From NCBI GenBank assembly GCA_963761475.1, contig CAVXGT010000019.1, forward strand, positions 744,001 to 808,000: a DNA stretch of 64,000 nt, written 5' to 3'. Positions 55,593 through 63,852 of this stretch are shown here, piece after piece (position 1 is the first letter of the stretch; every line of letters begins with the position of its first letter). A program made the position numbers and the translations under genes. The notes beneath the pieces are model-generated. The model was not told where the DNA came from, made no database searches, and saw only the letters and a program-made list of their open reading frames with translations. This DNA is from Ga0077555 sp963761475 (GTDB lineage: Bacteria; Pseudomonadota; Alphaproteobacteria; Rhizobiales; Hyphomicrobiaceae).

Positions 55593-56858
55593 TCACAGGT
55601 ACTTGTTGGCCTTCTTCCACTCTTTCTCGAGTTCGAGAATGACCTTCCAGTCCACGGCCTTGACGTCCGGCACGTAGGGAGGCTTCTGGATGGTTTCGCC
55701 CCAACCAGTGGCGTAGTTTATGACGGTGTGGTCCTCGCCCCGCATGGTGAGCTTGCCGCCGACGCCGAAGGGGCTGTCGATGGTCATGTCCTCCATGGCG
55801 GCAGCGACCTTCTTCGGGTCCATGCTCTGGGTCTTCTTGATGCCCTCGATCACGAACTTGGCGCCGCTCGCGTTTTCCCACGACCAGTTGACGGGGTGCT
55901 CGTTGAACTTCTTGCGGTAGGCCTCCGCCCAGTCCGCGTTCTCCTTGGTCTTGGGGAACGTCGAGAGATAGCGGCTGCCGGAGTGGATGCCTTTCGGCAG
56001 GTTCTTAATGGCCGTCAGGATCGAGTAGTCGGCGATGTTGATCGCAAACACCTGCATCTGGGCGAACAGATTGTAGATGCTCGACTGATCGACAAAGGCA
56101 GTGAGATCGCCACCCCAAAGGCAAGAATAGATTGCCTGCGGCTTGGTCTGCAGAATCTTGGTGAGCTGTTCGGTGTAGTCGGCCTGGAAGAGTTTGGGCC
56201 AGCTTTCGCCGATGACCTCGACGTCCTTGTTGAAGTGCTTCAGGTATTCGAAGAAAAGCTTGTTGAAGTCGCGGCCGTAGGCGTAGTCGGGCGAGCATCC
56301 CATCCACTTCTTGAGGCCTTTTGCCTTGGACACCTCGGCTGCGTAGCTGCCGCCGGCAATGGCGTCGTGGATGCCCTGGCGGGCGGCGCGGAAGGCATTC
56401 CAGGAGCGGATCTTGGGATCGGCCGTCAGCGACGACGTCTCGGAGTTCATGTGGACAGTGAGGACACCGAGCTCCTTGACGGCTTCCTGCACCGCGAAGG
56501 CGGCCGCAGAGCTGTCGGCATCGAAGATGATCTCGCAGCCGTCGGAATTTATGAACTCGCGGACGATGCGTGCGGATTCATCGGGCTTGCCCTTGCTATC
56601 GCGGACGATGAGCTCGATCGGCCGTCCCTTGAGGCCGCCTGCAGCATTGAATTTCTCGATCTCGAGCTGCGCGCCTTTCGAGGAAGCGGAGCCTACCATG
56701 GCGCCGCGGCCTGATCCGATGGTGACCATGCCAGCCTTGATCGGCTTGTTCTGAGCCAACGACACATAGGGAAAACCGATTGTCGCGGTGGCGGCTGCGG
56801 CAGCCGTTCCCTTCAAGACCTTGCGACGATCCAGGCTCGGACGTGAAAGCTTCGTCAT
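55593..56858 (-). CDS. Branched-chain amino acid-type ABC transporter substrate-binding protein (Tat-exported)
   Basis: 421 residues from ATG 56858, with GGAGG about 8 nt upstream. Tat signal: SRPSLDRRKVLKG followed by a hydrophobic Ala-rich stretch (TAAAAATATIGFPYVSLA). Periplasmic-binding fold type I: IKAGMVTIGSGRGAMVG, LEIEKFNAAGGLKGRPIELIV, and the hinge sequence FDADSSAAAFAVQEAVKE. Ligand may be an amino acid, amide or aromatic acid. First gene of the liv operon; a 25-bp inverted repeat sits upstream. Confidence 0.92.
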   Translation of the reverse strand: MTKLSRPSLDRRKVLKGTAAAAATATIGFPYVSLAQNKPIKAGMVTIGSGRGAMVGSASSKGAQLEIEKFNAAGGLKGRPIELIVRDSKGKPDESARIVREFINSDGCEIIFDADSSAAAFAVQEAVKELGVLTVHMNSETSSLTADPKIRSWNAFRAARQGIHDAIAGGSYAAEVSKAKGLKKWMGCSPDYAYGRDFNKLFFEYLKHFNKDVEVIGESWPKLFQADYTEQLTKILQTKPQAIYSCLWGGDLTAFVDQSSIYNLFAQMQVFAINIADYSILTAIKNLPKGIHSGSRYLSTFPKTKENADWAEAYRKKFNEHPVNWSWENASGAKFVIEGIKKTQSMDPKKVAAAMEDMTIDSPFGVGGKLTMRGEDHTVINYATGWGETIQKPPYVPDVKAVDWKVILELEKEWKKANKYL

Positions 56859-56885
56859 CAGTTTCCTCCGGGTCTCTTTTTTTAA

Positions 56886-56910
56886 GGTCATGCACTGGCG
56901 CTGCATGACC
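56886..56910. promoter_or_regulatory. Inverted repeat upstream of the liv-type operon
   Basis: Arms GGTCATGCA and TGCATGACC (perfect 9 bp) around a 7-nt centre, 28 nt before the ATG and upstream of the ribosome-binding site. It could be an operator or a 5'-leader hairpin. A poly-A tract (AAAAAAA, minus-strand reading) lies between it and the ribosome-binding site. Confidence 0.55.
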
Positions 56911-57093
56911 GAGGCGAGACTAGGGCCGGCACGAATGCTTTGTCCAGACAAAGCCATAGAGGACCCGCGGGCCGGCTCGGCGCGCCAGGCTGGGATCACT
57001 TACTTCATGGGTGTGGTGGGGGAACGATGAACGCCGCGCCCCTGGTGGGGACGCGGCGTTGCGAGTGGATGGGACAATGATTTCCGGAGCGGA

Positions 57094-58764
57094 TCAAGCC
57101 TCGCCGAAGTGCACGCGGCGATAGCTGCGCGACGGGATCAGGTCGTCGGTGTGGATGTCCCAGACCGAGGCGACGTTCGAGCCCTGATGCTCCTGGAAGT
57201 GGCCGGCCATGGTGCCGAGAGCGTTGATCGAGGCGCCCTTCAGGCCGAAGCCGCGTGCCATGGAGGCTATGTCGCCCCGGCCATGGATGGCGCCGGAGGG
57301 ATCGACGCCGTTGGCGCGGAACTTGTGGAACTCGGCGCCGTAGCCACCGTCGTTGATGATGGCAGTGAGCATGCGGATGCCGTGGCGGCGGATGGTGTCG
57401 AGTTCCTGGGCGTGCATCATCAGGCTGCCGTCGCCCTCGATCAGCACGACCTTGCCGTCGCCTCTGGCCTGCGCGACGCCGATGGCGGCCGGAAGGCCTG
57501 AGCCGATTGCGCCGAAGTCGTTGATGACGTGATACTTCTCGGCTGCGCGACCCTTCATGTGCGTCATGGCGATGGAGAAATAGTGGCCGCCGCCGACGAC
57601 GATATCCCAGTCCTTCGGGATCGTGCGGTCGAGTTCCTCGATAGCGCGTCGCGGGATCGAGCATGTTGGGCTGGGGCGGGATAGTGCTTTGCGATCGGGA
57701 TGATCGTCGGCGATCGAGGCTGGCCATCTCGGCCGAGCGGTTGCCGGTCATCTTGATGCCGCGCTGGACGAGGCGGTTGAGGATCGCTTCGGCTGCGGCC
57801 CTGGCATCGGCGCGGACGTGCAGGTCGGCGGTCTTGAGACCCTGCCAGAGGCCACGCGGATGGGTGTCGATCTGGACGACCTGGGCGCCGGGATAGAGAT
57901 AGCCGCCTTCGGTCGTGTAGTGGCCGAGGCCGACGCCGATGCCGATCACGAGGTCGGATTCGGCGAACTGCTCGCGCGCGAAGTCGCTGGCGAAGGCACC
58001 GGCGATGTCGAGCGCGTAGGGATTGCCGTCGAACAGGCCCTTGCCGAGCAGCGAGGTGGCAAGCAGCGCACCGGACTGTTCGGCCAGGGCCTCGATCTCC
58101 TTGCGGGCGCCGGACCAAGTGGCGCCGCGACCGGCGACGATGATCGGGCGCTCGGCTTCGGCGATCATGTCGCAAACGCGGTCGACGATGACGGGATCGG
58201 GGATCGGACGCTGCGGCGGCGGGGACCAGCTCGGACGACGGCGTGTAGTCGGTCAGGTGCGGCCAAGGCTGCTTCTGCATGTCCATCGGCACGGAGAGGA
58301 CGACGGGCTTGCGCTCGACCTGGGCCACCTGGAAGGCCTCGCGCACGTTGTCGAGCAGGCGGTCGATGTGGCGGACGGGGACGTAGTGCGCGCCGGTGGC
58401 AAGCGCCAGCGGCGCCATGTCGAGCTGCTGCAGGTACCAGGCGGCGGCAATCGGGACTGTCGCCGGCAAAGACGACCAGCGGAATGTTGGCGCGCGAGGC
58501 CATGGTGAGCGAGGTCATGATCTGGGTGAAGCCCGGGCCGCAGGTCGTCGAGGCGACGCCGACCTTGCCGGTGGCGCGGGCATAGCCTTCGGCCATCGAG
58601 ACGGCGCAGCTCTCGTGGCGGGCATGGATGACGTGCATGCCCGGCCGCTCGGCCATGGCGGTCGACCAGTACATGTTGGCGTCGCCCATCAGGGTGAAGA
58701 GCGTGTCGACGCCTTCGGCCTCGAAGGCCTTGGCGAGCATGTCTTGGGTCTTGAGCTTGCTCAT
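57094..58764 (-). pseudogene. Thiamine-diphosphate-dependent enzyme (acetolactate synthase/decarboxylase superfamily), several frameshifts
   Basis: About 556 codons spread over several frames. N-terminal Pyr domain: ATG 58764, MSKLKTQDMLAKAFEAEG, catalytic Glu in HARHESCAVSMAEGYARATG, TTCGPGFTQIMTSL. Middle domain: ERPIIVAGRGATWSGARKEIEALAE. C-terminal PP domain: GDGSLMMHAQELDTIRRHGI and IINDGGYGAEF (GDG...N, the ThDP/Mg site). Breaks: +1 near 58454 (GGG run), one near 58215, and at least one, probably several, in 57650-57715. With these corrected the protein is typical in length. The reaction could be decarboxylation or carboligation; ALS, oxalyl-CoA decarboxylase and benzoylformate types cannot be separated. 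It starts 6 bp after the CoxG-DUF1330 gene. Confidence 0.82.
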
Positions 58765-58770
58765 GGGTAA

Positions 58771-59863
58771 TCAGCTCCGTTTGCCGAAAAGACTCTGAGA
58801 TCCAGGATTTGAAGGCGGCCCACATCAGGGTGGAGGCGTTGAGTTCGGTGGCCTGGCGTGGCCGGGGCGAGGCCGACGCGCCGGAGCTCGTGCCGGGTTG
58901 AGCGAGAGAGGCCAAAGCGCCCGGCAGTCCGTCGACGAGCAAGAGGTTGCGGGTCATGGCCTTGTGTTTGTGGGTAAGCGCTGGGCGATAGTCGTCGGAG
59001 GCGTACCAGGCCTCGGCGGCGGCGCGGGTCGGGAAGGCGATGACGATGAGGCGCTCAGGCGACCATTCGCCTTCGAGGCTGCGGATGGCGCCGCCACGCG
59101 CGAGGTAGCGGCCGCCGTGCTTGGCGACGCTCGTGGAGGCGATTTCGCGATAGAGGGCGAAGGCCGCTTCGTCTTGCACGCGGGTATCGGCGATGACGTA
59201 GCAGGGGCCACCGCCGGATCGGGTGGTGGTGGGTGTGATGCTAGCGGCAGTGGCAGCGGTTGGCTGATGGGTGGCGCTGGCGGTGGCAGCTGCTGCAGCT
59301 GCAGCGGTGGTCGTGGCGGTGCTGGTCGTGGGCGTGCTGCTCGCTGAGGCCTCCGATGGCGTGACAGCGGCGGCGCTCGAGGCGCTCACCGTGGCGTCGG
59401 CAGGGGAAGTCCCGCCGCGGCGCTCGTCGACGAGGGCCCCCATGTTCTTTGCGAACTCGGCTAGCAGGGCGCGGGCTACATGCACGCCGCCAGCGTTGGC
59501 GAAAGTTTCGAGGGGGCCGGTGACGGAGTACTCGCCCTCGACCGTTAGCTCGGTCTCGGTGGTGCCGGTGGCCGTGACGAGGCCGTTGGCGAGCGCTCGA
59601 GACGCACCTCTGCCGTCGATGCCCCGGCCTTCTATGGTGCAGCGCTTCTGGTCGTGGTCGTAGGTGAGGGTCGCTTCGCCCTTGAAGATTGCGACGGTGG
59701 GTCCGAACTTGACGCGGATCGAGCCTTTCCAGACGTCGCCGTCCTGGTCGGGGCTCAGGGTTGCGCCGGGAATACAGGAGGCGACGAGGGCCGGATCGGA
59801 CAGCAGGGGCCAAACCTCGTCGGGGGGAGAGGCTATCGTGATCTTCTCGGCGAGGGTGGGCAT
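58771..59863 (-). CDS. Fusion protein: CoxG/SRPBCC domain plus DUF1330 plus membrane-tail; 3' end frameshifted
   Basis: About 363 residues. Residues 1-150: CoxG-like SRPBCC domain (KITIASPPDEVWPLLSDPALVASCIPGA, ANGLVTATGTTETELTVEGEY, then GPLETFANAGG). Residues 151-222: Ala/Thr/Ser-rich linker. Residues 223-320: DUF1330 (CYVIADTRVQDEAAFALYRE, then HGGRYLARGG, RLIVIAFPTRAAAEAWYAS). Residues 340-363: the C-terminal amphipathic tail STLMWAAFKSWIS typical of CoxG membrane anchors. So DUF1330 is inserted between the SRPBCC body and its anchor. One extra base near 58794 hides the normal SLFGKRS end; the intended stop is at 58771. ATG at 59863. Directly upstream of the ThDP enzyme. Role: anchoring or delivery for that enzyme is possible (inference). 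Confidence 0.78.
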
Positions 59864-60085
59864 GGGATGACGGGGGTCCCGATTGGCTGGCGATGACGGC
59901 TGTGGGTGGAGGGTTGGGGCGAACCGTACTGCAGTATCAGCTCGGGTCAACTGCCGTGGTTGCCGCGATCGCGTTGCATCAGCCGTCGGAGAGCGCAAGC
60001 TGCCGCTTCACCTGGCGTGGCAGGCGTGCCAGTCTCCAGGGCTTGGACCCCGCTGCATGCAGATATTGCGACAGGAGGCTCGACA

Positions 60086-60985
60086 ATGGCGAATGACGCG
60101 CAAGTCAAGACCGGTGCTGCCTCGGCATACGATTTCGAGGCCGCCGACGTGACCTATCTCAGCCATGGCGGCAAGGCGCTGCTGGCGCATGTCTACAGGC
60201 CCAAAGGGGCGGGTCCGTTCCCGATCATGATCGACCTGCATGGCGGCGCCTGGGTCAACGGCGACCGGATGAACGATAAGGTGCTGTGCGAGGCGATGGC
60301 GCGGGCTGGCATCGTGGTGGTGGCGATCGATTTCCGAATGCCGCCGGACGGCGGTTATCCAGCCTCCATCGCCGATATCAATTTTGCCGTGCGCTGGGCG
60401 CGGTCACAGGCCAAGGGCTGGAACGCGAGGCCTGACAGAATAGGCCTGGTCGGCATCTCGTCGGGTGGGCATCAGGCGATGCTTGTCGCGATGCGGCCGG
60501 CCGATGCGCGGTATGGTGCGGTGACGACGCCGGAAGTTCCCGCTGCCGAGGCCGATGTGCAATGCGTCGTGCTGTGCTGGCCGGTGATCGATCCGCTTGG
60601 CCGCTATCGCTATGGCAAGGAGGCTATCGCCAGCGGCAAGCTTGAAAACTATCCGAAGCAATTGCCGAACGTCATCCCTAGCCATGACAGGTATTGGGGC
60701 ACGGAAGCAGCCATGAGCGAGGCGAGCCCGCCATTGATGCTGGAGCGAGGGGAAAAGGTGGCGATGCCGCCGGTGCTCTATGTGCAGGGCGACGCCGACC
60801 AGATGCATCCGAGGCCGCAGCTCGACAAATTCGTCGATCTCTACCGGAAGGCTGGTGGCAGGGTCGACTTGCAACTCTATCCCGGCGAGGTCGAGGGGTT
60901 CGTGACGCGAGAGGCCAAGTCGGAAGCCAACAAGGCGGCGGCGAGGGAACGGATCATCAGCTTCATTCACGAGACGCTGGGCTAG
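60086..60985 (+). CDS. Alpha/beta hydrolase (hormone-sensitive-lipase-like), catalytic His not evident
   Basis: 299 residues; ATG 60086 with AGGAGG 7 nt upstream. Oxyanion motif DLHGGAWVNGDR near residue 50, nucleophile in VGISSGGHQAM (G-x-S-x-G-G) near 130, Asp in YVQGDADQMHPRPQ near 245. The usual His position (P-H-G-F in relatives) reads VEGFV, so the canonical catalytic His is absent and only Glu is seen there. Therefore esterase activity is uncertain; this may be a non-hydrolytic relative. Divergent from the CoxG-DUF1330 gene. Confidence 0.8.
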   Translation: MANDAQVKTGAASAYDFEAADVTYLSHGGKALLAHVYRPKGAGPFPIMIDLHGGAWVNGDRMNDKVLCEAMARAGIVVVAIDFRMPPDGGYPASIADINFAVRWARSQAKGWNARPDRIGLVGISSGGHQAMLVAMRPADARYGAVTTPEVPAAEADVQCVVLCWPVIDPLGRYRYGKEAIASGKLENYPKQLPNVIPSHDRYWGTEAAMSEASPPLMLERGEKVAMPPVLYVQGDADQMHPRPQLDKFVDLYRKAGGRVDLQLYPGEVEGFVTREAKSEANKAAARERIISFIHETLG

Positions 60986-61041
60986 GCGTTTGAGCGAACC
61001 GCCTCGTGGTGATCCGTGATCACAAGGCGGTTTTCGACGAT

Positions 61042-61506
61042 CTAGGACGCGGCCGGCGCCAGGGGCTTTACCATGTAGGTTATCTGGCGGTCAGCCAATT
61101 CCTCGATGCGCTCGGTGGTGTAGCCGTGGCGGGCGTACCACGCGACGCGCTCGGTGAGCTTGCTGCCGGTATAAAGGCGCATGGTGTCGCGGCTATGCGC
61201 GCGGGCGCGGTCCTCGGCAAAGGCAAGTAGTGTGCGTCCGATGCTGAGGCCCTGGCGTTTGGGATCCGTGGCGATCGACCAGATCAACATGTCGTCGGTC
61301 CGCGGCTCCAGGATGAGGACGGCGTCGATGTGGCCGTCGGAGTCGCTCTCGGCAAGCCAGACCTCCATCGTGTCGAGGATTTCGGCATAGTCGACCTGCA
61401 GCGGCATGGGCTCGACGCCGAGGCGCTCGCGGTTCCATGCGTAGGCTGCGTGCTGCAGATCGACGATGGCGGAAAGGTCGCCGGCCGCGGCGCGCCGCGG
61501 GGTCAC
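61042..61506 (-). CDS. GNAT family N-acetyltransferase
   Basis: 154 residues from GTG 61506 (VTPRRAAAGDLSAIVDLQHAAY), which overlaps the stop of the upstream gene (GTGA). Acetyl-CoA-binding motif A: WSIATDPKRQGLSIGRTLLAFAEDRAR (R-x-G-x-G pattern), then beta-bulge and YTGSKLTERVAWYARHGYT, the typical motif B. Substrate unknown. Third gene of a translationally coupled SDR-GNAT-GNAT operon. Confidence 0.85.
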   Translation of the reverse strand: MTPRRAAAGDLSAIVDLQHAAYAWNRERLGVEPMPLQVDYAEILDTMEVWLAESDSDGHIDAVLILEPRTDDMLIWSIATDPKRQGLSIGRTLLAFAEDRARAHSRDTMRLYTGSKLTERVAWYARHGYTTERIEELADRQITYMVKPLAPAAS

Positions 61507-62261
61507 GACGACCTCCCCAAGGCGTTGCTGGTGAGATCGCCGAGGCGCGTCTTCTGGCGGCCCCCACCATCGAAGTTGTCGGGCGCGAGCCAAGCTTCGT
61601 ATGCAGCCTTCAAGGCAGGCCACTCCTCATCGATCATGGCAAACCAAGTGGTGTCGCGGGTGCGGCCCTTGTTTATGACGGCGCGGCGGAAGAGCCCTTC
61701 GTAGGTGAAGCCGAAGCGTTCGGCTGCGCGCCTCGAGGGAGCGTTCAGGGCGTCGCACTTCCACTCGTAACGCCGGTAGCCGAGGTCTTCGAAGACATAC
61801 TTTGCGAAGAGGTAGTTGGCCTCTGTCGTCACGGGGGACTGGGAGATAGCGGGGCCCCAATAGATGTTGCCGATTTCGATGGTGCGATGGGCAGGCGTGA
61901 TGCGCATCAGGGTTTGGCGGCCTTCGCAACGGCCGGTCCGTTTGTCGATTACCGCATAAACCAGCGGATCTTCCGATTTGACGGCTGCTGCCAGCCATTG
62001 ATCCATATCGGCATGGGTCGTCACAACGGGATCGAAGAGGTAGCGGAATCGCGTGGCGGCGTCGGGCGGCGTGGAGGCTGCAAAGAGCTCGGCTGCATGG
62101 CGCGCGGGGTCGATCGGTTCGAGCCGGCAGAAGCGGCCATCGAGGACCGTCCGTTGAGGGAGCTTGGCGGGGCCTGCGTTGGCGAGGCGCGGTCCGATCG
62201 GCAGGCCCGTTTCGGGATCGGTTTCGCGTGGGATTTGCTGATCATGGAGATAGATCGTCAC
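61503..62261 (-). CDS. GNAT family N-acetyltransferase (RimJ/RimL-like)
   Basis: 252 residues from GTG 62261 (VTIYLHDQQIPRETD), overlapping the SDR stop by 4 nt. GNAT_3 domain: LDGRFCRLEPIDPARHAAELF, IGNIYWGPAISQSPVTTEANYLF, then LGYRRYEWKCDALNAPSRRAAERFGFTYEGLFRR. Such proteins acetylate N-termini or antibiotics; the substrate is unknown. The coupled arrangement with the SDR and the second GNAT suggests a joint task. Confidence 0.87.
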   Translation of the reverse strand: MTIYLHDQQIPRETDPETGLPIGPRLANAGPAKLPQRTVLDGRFCRLEPIDPARHAAELFAASTPPDAATRFRYLFDPVVTTHADMDQWLAAAVKSEDPLVYAVIDKRTGRCEGRQTLMRITPAHRTIEIGNIYWGPAISQSPVTTEANYLFAKYVFEDLGYRRYEWKCDALNAPSRRAAERFGFTYEGLFRRAVINKGRTRDTTWFAMIDEEWPALKAAYEAWLAPDNFDGGGRQKTRLGDLTSNALGRSS

Positions 62262-63010
62262 AGCGCAAAGCCTCCGTCGACGAAGAAGGACTGGCCGGTG
62301 GTGAAGCCGCTCTCGTCGGAGGCAAGGTAGACGGCGATGTGGGCGACCTCCTCGGCGGTGCCGAGACGACCCATGGGCTGGCGGGCGATGAACATCTGAC
62401 GCGCCTTCTCGACACCGCCGACCTCCTTGCCAAGCGCTGCGATGCGGTCGTCGAGGGAGGGCGATTGAATGGTGCCGGGGCAGATGCAATTGCAGCGTAC
62501 GCCCTTGCCGACGAAGTCGAAGGCAACGGCCTTGGTGAGGCCGACGACGGCTGCCTTGGTGGCGGTGTAGACGTAGCGGTTGGCGACGGCCTTGGACGGT
62601 CCGGCGCCGGAGGCCATGTTGATGATGGCGCCTTTGCCCTTGTCTAGCATGGCCGGCAGAAATGCCTGGATGCCGCGGTGCATGGACTTGACGTTGAGGT
62701 CGAAGGAGAAGTCCCAGTCCTTCTCCGAGCAGTGCAGGGCGTCGCCGTGATGCACGAAGCCGCCGCAGTTGAAAAGGATGTCGACGGTGCCGACGCGCTT
62801 GGCCATGGCGTTGACGGCGGATGTGTCGAGGAGGTCAAGCTGCAGGCACTCGGTAACGCCTGCTTCCTTTAGGCCTGCCATGCGCTCGAGGCTCAGGTCA
62901 GTGGCGATGACGCGGGCGCCCTCGCGCGCGAAGGCCAGCGCCGTGGCGCGGCCAATGCCGGCGCCGGAGGCCGTGCAGAACGCAGTTTTCCCCTTGAGCC
63001 TATCGGCCAT
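62258..63010 (-). CDS. SDR family oxidoreductase
   Basis: 250 residues from ATG 63010 (MADRLKGKTAFCTASGAGIGRATAL). NAD-binding motif TASGAGIGRA (T-G-x3-G-I-G variant), NCGGFVHHGD at the usual NAG position, catalytic Tyr-Lys in YVYTATKAAV (Y-x3-K), Ser in NMASGAG. Final strand GQSFFVDGGFAL. Close to cytosolic DHRS6/BDH2-like or 2-keto-3-deoxy-L-fuconate dehydrogenase-like enzymes; substrate unknown. First gene of the SDR-GNAT-GNAT operon. Confidence 0.9.
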   Translation of the reverse strand: MADRLKGKTAFCTASGAGIGRATALAFAREGARVIATDLSLERMAGLKEAGVTECLQLDLLDTSAVNAMAKRVGTVDILFNCGGFVHHGDALHCSEKDWDFSFDLNVKSMHRGIQAFLPAMLDKGKGAIINMASGAGPSKAVANRYVYTATKAAVVGLTKAVAFDFVGKGVRCNCICPGTIQSPSLDDRIAALGKEVGGVEKARQMFIARQPMGRLGTAEEVAHIAVYLASDESGFTTGQSFFVDGGFAL

Positions 63011-63317
63011 GACGTCGTCTCCCGTTGGCGCGGCTTCGCCGCTGAGTTGGCGGATCGGAGCGGAGCATACACACGCGGGGGCGGGAGCGCGATGGTGGTC
63101 GGTGAGAGGCGTCGGGCTCAATGGTGGGGTCAGGACGCTTCCGGAAACGCAGCGCCACTATTGCCGCGGCGCCACGCCTGGGCGGTATTCGTCCGCAAGG
63201 GGCTGAGGGGGCATGCGGTTTGCTCTGGCGCTTAGCCACGAGTTGGGCAATCTGGGCGAGGCGGGCAGCTTCGTTTGTTGCCACGTGCCTTTTGCACCTT
63301 TCATGGGGATCACACAC
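63011..63317. other. Divergent intergenic region
   Basis: 307 bp between the SDR operon and the small secreted protein gene. Both promoters are expected here. No repeat or other gene is supported. Confidence 0.4.
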
Positions 63318-63659
63318 ATGGCTCGACGCGTGTCTGGTTTGGCACTCGCTGGCGCTCTTGGTGTCCTGATCGCTTCGGCTGGGCTGGTCGGGCCGGCCTC
63401 GGCACAAGCCAAGGGGAAGTCGGGCGGGACCTGCGTGAACAAGGCCGCCAGCGGCACCAATACGACCAAGGATGGCGCCATGTTCCAGGCTTGGGAGGCG
63501 GTGCTGCAGGCGACGGACTGGGGCTCATGGGCGACATTCATGGGCAGCGGCGCCAAGGTCGGCACGGCGCCCGGCTACCGGGTATCCAACGTCAAATCTA
63601 AATGCGGCAAGGGCGGCATCGGCTTCAGCTGCAAGATGCAGGCGACGCTGTGCAAGTAG
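63318..63659 (+). CDS. Small secreted protein, unknown function
   Basis: 113 residues from ATG 63318 (GGGG about 10 nt upstream). Signal peptide: RRVSGLALAGALGVLIASAGLVGPASAQA. Mature part about 83 residues with four Cys (GGTCVNKAASGTNTTKD, VKSKCGKGGIGFSCKM, QATLCK), probably two disulfides, and an aromatic core EAVLQATDWGSWATFM. No family is recognised. Monocistronic; a possible hairpin (GGCGAAC / GTTCGCC) lies about 50 bp downstream. Confidence 0.75.
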   Translation: MARRVSGLALAGALGVLIASAGLVGPASAQAKGKSGGTCVNKAASGTNTTKDGAMFQAWEAVLQATDWGSWATFMGSGAKVGTAPGYRVSNVKSKCGKGGIGFSCKMQATLCK

Positions 63660-63852
63660 GGTGGGGCACTTGTTGAAGTGCGCTCGGTGCGGCTGCATCG
63701 CTTGAGGCGAACTCGTCGAGGGTTCGCCGAGAGTGTGTTCGCGTCAAATGGAAACGAGACCGTTTGCGTCAGCGCGCTCCGGGTCATTGTTTTCGAGACT
63801 GATCCACGCCTTCAGGGGCAGCGAGGGTGCCTCCACCTCGGCTGATCAGATT

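Noticed and set aside
57005..58168. 387-codon frame as a complete separate enzyme gene
   Set aside because: Only its first half is conserved; it is the middle part of the frameshifted ThDP enzyme and then leaves the true frame.
44818..58764. Oxalate degradation pair (formyl-CoA transferase and oxalyl-CoA decarboxylase)
   Set aside because: CaiB-type and ThDP enzymes are both present, but they are 10 kb apart, on different strands, and neither shows diagnostic oxalate-specific features that I can verify.
60053..60062. CTGCATGCAG palindrome upstream of the hydrolase
   Set aside because: Only 10 bp and expected often by chance; no further symmetry.
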